From NCBI GenBank assembly GCA_028023455.1, contig JAQFVV010000020.1, forward strand, positions 8,231,092 to 8,295,091: a DNA stretch of 64,000 nt, in the 5' to 3' direction. The notes beneath the pieces were generated by a model. The model saw nothing but the letters and a program-made list of their open reading frames with translations, searched no databases and was not told where the DNA came from. Shown one piece after another: positions 57,420-64,000 of the stretch. Every line of letters starts with the position of its first letter. Position 1 is the stretch's first letter. This DNA comes from Epiperipatus broadwayi. Its lineage: Eukaryota > Onychophora > Udeonychophora > Euonychophora > Peripatidae. The position numbers and the translations under genes were made by a program.

Positions 57420-59500
57420 CCTATCTACTAACCTGTGTTTAAACCCTATATCCCATCCCACTCCTTTAGTCACATAAATATATTTTATGTATATATTTGA
57501 GATGCGTGTCTAAGTTATAAAATTGTAATTTTTAAATAACATTTTTATTATTATTAATTCTTTTTTATTAAAGTACATAGGTGCAGCTCATATATATATA
57601 TATATATGAGCAAACATACTAACAAAATATTGATTTTTTAAAAATATTTTATTATACGTCATTTTCTAAACTTTTTTCTTTTTAAATTGTTTGTTTTTCC
57701 TATTAAACTGTAGATTTTATAAAATTCAAGATGGAAGATGCAGCCATTAATTGTCCAAAAATAATTAAAGGGTTGGAAACACTATTGTTTTAATCTGGGA
57801 AAGGTATTTTTAATTAAAGTTTTTACTTAAAATAAAATAGGGATTAAAATTAAAGATTTTTTTTGGTTATAAACATTTTTGTCAAATCTATTTCTAATCT
57901 GGAAATAGTTAGAAATAGATTTGAATATATTTTTGGACATTGCATCTTCATAAACAATGGATAAAGAAAAAGTAAGATTTTTTTTTAGATTGGAGATTAG
58001 ATTTAGAGCTAGAATTAAAAAATTAAAAGCATCCCAGAAATACCTGAGCCATATATAAAATGGCCTAATTTTAAATCACCAATAGATTAGCTACTAGTGA
58101 GAGAATTGACTGCTATTAGACTCCACTCTGCTTTGAAATCTTAAAAATGATCTAATAGAAGGCCTTTCCCGACCCTTGTGGATCATCTTCTGCTGCCACA
58201 ATATCCTGCCACCCTGAAATGAAGGAAATCCAAAAGAAGAACTCTGGAATGCTAGATGGAAGCTTTCTATCATATAAGAATTGCCATGCGCAAGCAGACT
58301 TTGAAATATAGACTCTTAAAATGGTGCAAGGTAAATTTTCAAGCCACAAGTAAAGCTAGTCTAACTAATTTTAAACTCTACTGTCAAGATTTCTCCTAAT
58401 GTAATATTTAACTTTATCTCTTTCTAATATGTAAATTACTCTCAAATTATTTTTTATCTAATTCTCTCTCATATGCTCTAACTTTCTTTAATTTTGGTGT
58501 GGTCAATAATTTCTATTTATTTATTACTTGATTTTATATGTATGCTTTTACTATTAATATGCCAATCTCAAGCAATCTGACGAGCTGAATTTCACAAAAT
58601 CTTTTCTTTTAATTAGAACCTCCATGAATTAAGGTTATTAATGTCCCCATAAAATATAATGCATTATTAATTAATATGCTTGCCAAATTGTTTTTATGAG
58701 TCAACATCTTGTTTGTTTTAGTATAAAAATTTATTTGTTTAATTCTGGATTTTCTACCCAGGATGAATCCAGAACTCAAGCTAATTAATGCTCTGAAATC
58801 ATTTAAAATATTATTTATTCAGTTCTGAAAGGGTGACTTATTAATTGTTTTCTATATATATATATAACTGCTAGTTATTTTCTTTTTCCATACTCTTAAA
58901 ATATATGCTTAAATATTCTCAATTGTTGTAAAATCCACGAAGGTGGGATTGAGTCATTTTTAAACAGCAGAAAAGGAAGGGGGTAAATTTTGATGTATAT
59001 TTTACTATTTTAGTTATTAAGTAAAATCTTGTATATATATTATGGTGGCATCATGCATTATCTATGGCATTCAAACTAGGGTCATTTATTTTTAAAGCTG
59101 TAAATCTTATTCCATGTTGTTAATGACATCCATCCATACTGCATTACTGACATTCAGCATATCTTCATGAATATTATGTGCTTCTAATCTTCTAATCTGG
59201 GGGTTGTGACAAGATCGAACCCATAGATGTTTTCTCAAACCTTGTCCTGAGGATAGTTGACCTACCCAGGACTACTTATTTCATATAAAAAGGCCTCTGG
59301 TGGTGATTCCCATAAATCTGGCACATGCTATGCTTATCCCCTTTCTTCATATAAAAGGCCTGCACTTCGGTGACATCCATGGCATGCCTTATCCATTTTT
59401 CTTTAAGCACTGTCCAAGAAGGGGTCTTAGACTTCATTTTCATCCAGAAGCACCACCTTTTCCTCTTAGTTCTTTGCCATTATGTCAGCACTACCCAAAC
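57420..59500. other. No gene recognised
   Basis: Holds a hairpin (about 57886-57926, CAAATCTATTTCTAA and its complement), an (AT)n tract near 57590-57607 and a GC-richer stretch at 59120-59500. On the minus strand that stretch could encode SWTVLKEKWIRHAMDVTEVQ-like residues, but I cannot assign it to a family. Confidence 0.4.
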
Positions 59501-59503
59501 TTC

Positions 59504-59719
<216 letters not shown>

Positions 59720-60785
59720 GCTTTAATACTGTAATAATATCAAAATTGCGCTCTGCTCAATATATATATAAATGCTGAATATTCTTAACTTTATTTCAAT
59801 CTCATTATCTAATCCTACCATCGTAGTCTATTTCTAAATTTAAGAGTATATGTCTTGGGGAAAATAAAGCGTTCTTTTTACCAGTGCTAATTAAAGGAAT
59901 TTTCATTAATTATTTTGTCATATAATCAAATATGTTTTCAAATGTATTTTATTTATTTTTATGACCATAATGGCATGAAAATAGTTTGTATTATATCTGT
60001 AATGAATCTCAGAATGCTCCCTGAAATAATGTTAGTCACCATGTTTAATAGCAATTTTAGGTGAATTCTTTTTAATAATCGATTGGCATCTTAATATTGA
60101 ACCCACCAAAGATGTGTGTTTATTTATAATATATTATTTAGCTAAAGCATATGAGAAGTAATAGCATGAATGACATTATGTAATTATATACTGTTTGATA
60201 GACTGCTTGCTCATTCATGCACATACTAATGTAGGCAGTTAATTTATAAATATATGTAAATAATTTATATTAAACTATATATTTTTTATTATCTAACTTG
60301 TTTGAGTTGTTTGAATTCCCTTTTCTCCACTTCCACATATACAACTATATGTATACATATGTTAAATTAAGTAAACGAGTCTCATTGTCTTCTCTGCTCT
60401 GCTGGTGGGCCAGATTTAAAAATAAATTCTCATGTGCCATCATTGCTATGTTATTCATTAGGTGTTTGATCTGGGGCTTGGGGAATGGGTTCGAATTCAG
60501 GTTGTCCCTGATCTAATGCTCAGGTATGACTGGGTTTGAAGTACATTTTGTGAGTTCCAGCTCATGTTAGATGGATAAACATGTTTTGACTGGTACAGTA
60601 TGTACTAATAACCATATGCTTAAGTGGGAAAATACAAAGATATTGGATAAAGAGGAAAAAATGCATAGAAGAAAATTCAAGGAAGCTGCTCATATGACAA
60701 TGGTAAATAATCCTATAAGTCAACCCAGTGTGGCAATACACAATATATGGAAGCCTCTAATTAATCTTGCTCTTGGGGAAAAAAA
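59720..60785. other. No gene recognised
   Basis: A weak tRNA-like stretch at about 60457-60505 (TGGGTTCGAATTCAGG) has a B-box-like element but no A box that I can place. The 60571-60789 frame has no motif. Confidence 0.4.
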
Positions 60786-60791
60786 CTAATT

Positions 60792-61030
60792 AGCCTTTGA
60801 CAGAATAGTTCAGTTGGTAGAGTGTTTACCTTAAATTCAATATCCAAGAATCTAAAGGTGCGAGTTCAACTTCTAAGCGAATATTGTCACTGTGCATATA
60901 GGCCAGAAAATTCTTGAAGAAGAGTGGAGAATAATACTACTCGAAACGTTGTGTAATTATTTAACCAGTATAGTCTATTTGTGTGTTATTACTAACAAGT
61001 TGTTTGTATTTGGAAAGTTTAAAGTTTAAA
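60792..61030 (+). mobile_element. tRNA-derived SINE-2 copy
   Basis: Best-preserved head: GCCTTTGACAGAATAGTTCAGTT contains a textbook A box (TAGTTCAGTTGG), then a TTACCTTAAATTCAATATCC arm, a B-box-like GCGAGTTCAACTTC, TATTGTCACTGTGC, TTGAAGAAGAGTGGAGAATA, CTCGAAACGTTGTG and a TTTGGAAAGTTTAAA end. Same family as 16020-16425 and 24960-25205. No clear duplication. Confidence 0.7.
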
Positions 61031-61670
61031 ATTCACTCATAAATGATGGAAATAGTCCAACGTATCACATATTATAATATACCATCATTACAAACCTTTA
61101 GACAAATCATAATAGTATTTATTTTTATCATCTATTTTTTAGTTAACATTTTAATTATTCATTTTGAATTAACAATTAGTGTGTAAATTATGTTTAATGA
61201 TTTAAATTACATTGAATTATTATGATGTTATTTTTAAGAGTTTGAAGCAAGTTGAGAGCAGAACTTCACAACCAATTATTTATTTTAAATTTAATAAGAA
61301 TAAATAGTTTGACTGCAGACATCCTCCTCCTTATATTTAGTTAAATTATTAATGTTTGAAATATACATTTATTTATGCAAAACTGGATAAAGAATAAATT
61401 GGAGAGTATAAATCAATCAGAATTATTATTCAAAATTGACATCTATATACATCACATGATACATTATCAGATTTTGAACATTTTCTTAAAACCAATATAA
61501 ACGGGAGGAAGAGAAAGTTAAGGGATTTATCTGCAGGGTCTTGAAGCTAACATGGGAATAGGTCTTTACTAGACTTGTTAATTAAAAGTTTTTAAATAAA
61601 TTATATTATTGTATATATGTGTCTCACAGATACATTTATATAATAAAGAAACTATTTATGGAATTATATA
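61031..61670. other. AT-rich sequence, no gene seen
   Basis: No motif-bearing frame. Confidence 0.45.
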
Positions 61671-61671
61671 A

Positions 61672-62045
61672 AGTTACTCAGTGCAAGCCAGAGTAATCAA
61701 TGGATGCAGGAAGGTTTGTGTTTAAAATCCCTATCTAGTGCCTACTCATCCAATATTCCTAGACCAGTTTCCAGCTTGTGGCTTTCATCAGTGAAGAGTC
61801 TTGAATCTGAGAGCCCTGCACCTAGATCTTAGGACTTCTAAGTGCAGCGCTCTCAGATCCAAAGCTCCTTACTGATGAAAGCCATAATCTTGAAACTAGT
61901 TGGGGATATTGGATGAGTAGGCACTAGACAGAAATTTTATGCACAAACCTTCCTGCATCCATTGAGACTCTGGTTTGCACTGAGTGGAGCTACTGTATGG
62001 AGAGTTTTGCCTCTGTGGAAAAGAGCTTGTGTAAGCATAAAAAAA
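61672..62045. mobile_element. FB1 foldback element, long copy
   Basis: Left arm GTTACTCAGTGCAAGCCAGA, AATCAATGGATGCAGGAAGG, CTACTCATCCAATATTCCTA and TTCATCAGTGAAGAGTC, then a loop around TCTTAGGACTTCTAAG (61832-61847). The right arm mirrors it to CTGGTTTGCACTGAGTGGAG and GAGAGTTTTGCCT, followed by the outer block ending CATGTGATGTTTG. It has the longest retained arms of FB1 (about 150 bp each). The extreme left end, before CAGTGCAAG, is replaced. Confidence 0.75.
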
Positions 62046-64000
62046 AGATAACCATGTGATGTTTGATAGTTTAATATATTTTACCTTAAATTTACATATA
62101 TTTTGGAGGATACCTTCAGTTTATTGATGATTGACATGCCTAGTCTAGATTTTTAAAGTAATGTTTATTAAATTTGTTAATTATTTGTGTACCTATATTT
62201 TTTATAGGTATTTTCAAATTCAGTATGTAGTTAATTATTCATGTGTATAATGATGATCCAAGTGCCGTATTGAATACATATTATCAGGAAGATTAATAAT
62301 TGAGTGAGTGATTGTTATAAGATGCTTTATTGGAGTCTGTGCTTGTATCACTTGCTATGTAATAAATTCTAAAATAATATGTACGTGCGCACATACCAAG
62401 CTTAGCTCTAACATGCATAACCAATGATTGATATTATTGATTATTACAATTTAGTGCATGATGCATATTTAGAAATATATAGGGAAATGTTATATATATA
62501 TACATGACATAAGCTTTTAGAATTATGATCCATTTATGTAATTTTGTATTATAAATAGATGGGATAGATTTTAAATTATCCAAATTGATTATTAACTCAG
62601 TTATCAACAATCTCACTTGGCAATCAAAACATAATAGCTCAGAATATCTTAGCAGATGCTATCATATATTAATAATGATTTATATAAAAAAAGTTATATG
62701 TTTATGTTATAACAGACTTTTTATTATTAATCATTGCTACTGTCATACAATCATATGTTATGGCCATGTGAATCTTCCAAGGAATCTCTAGATTCTCCAC
62801 AATCTAATGGACATAGATTAAATTGCTAGTAGTAAATGAGGGTTTTAAGGGATCTATTTTGGATACCTTATCAATAAATTGTAATTTTCCTAAATAAATA
62901 TTAACAGCTAAACATCCATCAAATCTAATGCTTAAATTTTATCAATCGTAAATGAAGTAAGAAATTGTCGATGGTAAATTTAGTAGCACCCTCTAGTAAT
63001 GGATGTTGGCCATATGTGCAGACTTTCAGTTGACCATTAAAATATATATTGTAATTCTTGGAGCAGTGTGTTCCATGTATTATTCTGTGGATACATTACT
63101 TCTGTAGTTGACATGATCCTCATACTTTAGTGCCGCAAAGCGGTCAGGCCAGGTAAAGACTCAAAATAAGCTTTAATTTATTATTCATATTCAACACACG
63201 AGAATGTCATTACTGATCAAAGCAAATTTATTGATATTCCTACAGATCCTAAACTCATTACCTCTCAAATCTCCAATTAATTTCAGTCTACATCAAAGGA
63301 CTCTATATACATAGCTGTAATTTTAGACAGAATGCTTTACTTAACTCACAGTCATTTTTTATATATTAAATTTACAGATAATCACCACTTAATTCATGAC
63401 TGTCACAATATACTTACATTATCATCCACATGTATATTATTCTAATTATATAATTCAATTATCCATATCTAATAGCATTATCATCATCACATGGATATTA
63501 TCATTCTCTAGCTCATAATCATCACTGTTGTCACATATATATATTACCATCACTTAGTTTTATTATTATCATGCAATTGTGCTAATATCATCTCTCACAC
63601 ATTATTATTACTTATCTCATTATCACATTGTTATCATATATCTAGCATATACATCCAAACATACCTTACTGATTAGATAATGATATGGTAAGGAAAATAA
63701 AAAAAATTCTATGATTTAAAACTTTACAAAAAATGTATATAATTAATAAATATAAATAAGAAAGATTTCATTCTTTGTTTATTTGACCTGCATACAATCA
63801 CCAACTCATCATTATTACATATGATACATTTACTATAGGATTGGGAGATAATGAATCAAGATTCTGCTATATTGGATTATCTATTAAAAAAATTAATTAC
63901 CTATAATTGAATTATAGTTAAAGTATTTTCTTCTTTGTACCTCACAACCCTTCATTATTTAAAATGTTTTGATACATATATATAAAGTTACTATACTTCT
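62046..64000. other. AT-rich sequence, no gene seen
   Basis: Short ATTATC/ATCACATTA-rich tracts at 63470-63640 and a GC-richer patch at 63125-63160. Overlapping frames at 62434-62616 and 62585-62791 carry no motifs. Confidence 0.45.

Noticed and set aside
59120-59500. GC-richer minus-strand reading as a possible host exon
   Set aside because: It has stops within 60-80 codons and no recognisable homologue; recorded only as an unassigned stretch.

Overview
The window is AT-rich nuclear DNA from an animal, most likely an invertebrate. It contains no gene I can defend as a host gene. Almost everything recognisable is a transposable element: two LINE families with several copies each, more decayed LINEs, a Penelope-like element with its GIY-YIG nuclease, short tRNA-derived SINEs, foldback and MITE-like DNA elements, a 1.7 kb DNA transposon and one very long (ATT)n microsatellite. 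Nothing looks bacterial or viral: no operons, no rRNA, no CRISPR array and no convincing functional tRNA gene. I cannot name the species. The element mix fits arthropods and molluscs, among others, and that is inference only.

Layout. 1-1040: AT-rich. 1040-4310: nearly full-length RTE-type LINE (endonuclease plus reverse transcriptase, broken once). 5.3-7.7 kb: a tandem duplication and two foldback copies. 8.7-10.5 kb: LINE family B, plus strand, followed by a tRNA-derived SINE. 12.6-14.2 kb: small hairpin elements and a pogo-like terminal inverted repeat. 16-19.7 kb: SINE-2, a foldback, an antisense RTE fragment, an antisense LINE-B copy and foldback halves. 20.1 kb: a SINE with perfect target duplications. 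22.9-23.9 kb: decayed LINE (family C, minus) next to another SINE. 25.8-29.5 kb: the most unusual locus, a minus-strand LINE derivative that encodes ORF1 and an apparently complete endonuclease but no reverse transcriptase, framed by a perfect 16-bp duplication. 29.6-37.5 kb: five more short SINEs and a complete foldback. 38.7-40.4 kb: DNA transposon with about 42-bp inverted ends, an 8-bp duplication and internal tandem arrays. 41.4-44.9 kb: a cluster of foldback copies including an 835-bp near-perfect palindrome. 46.1 kb: hammerhead-like motif. 48.2-50.9 kb: decayed Jockey-like LINE (family D, minus) split by a 371-bp insertion with an 8-bp duplication. 54.8 kb: 5'-truncated RTE copy. 56.2-57.4 kb: Penelope-like element. 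59.5 kb: (ATT)72. 60.8-62.0 kb: SINE-2 and a foldback copy.

How the parts relate. The LINEs are, or were, the source of copying machinery. The short SINEs carry tRNA-type promoter boxes but no coding capacity and must have been moved by a LINE. Six of the nine have perfect target duplications of 9-19 bp, so that family moved relatively recently. The half-LINE could supply RNA-binding protein and endonuclease but would need reverse transcriptase from elsewhere. The foldback and MITE-type copies lack any transposase visible here.
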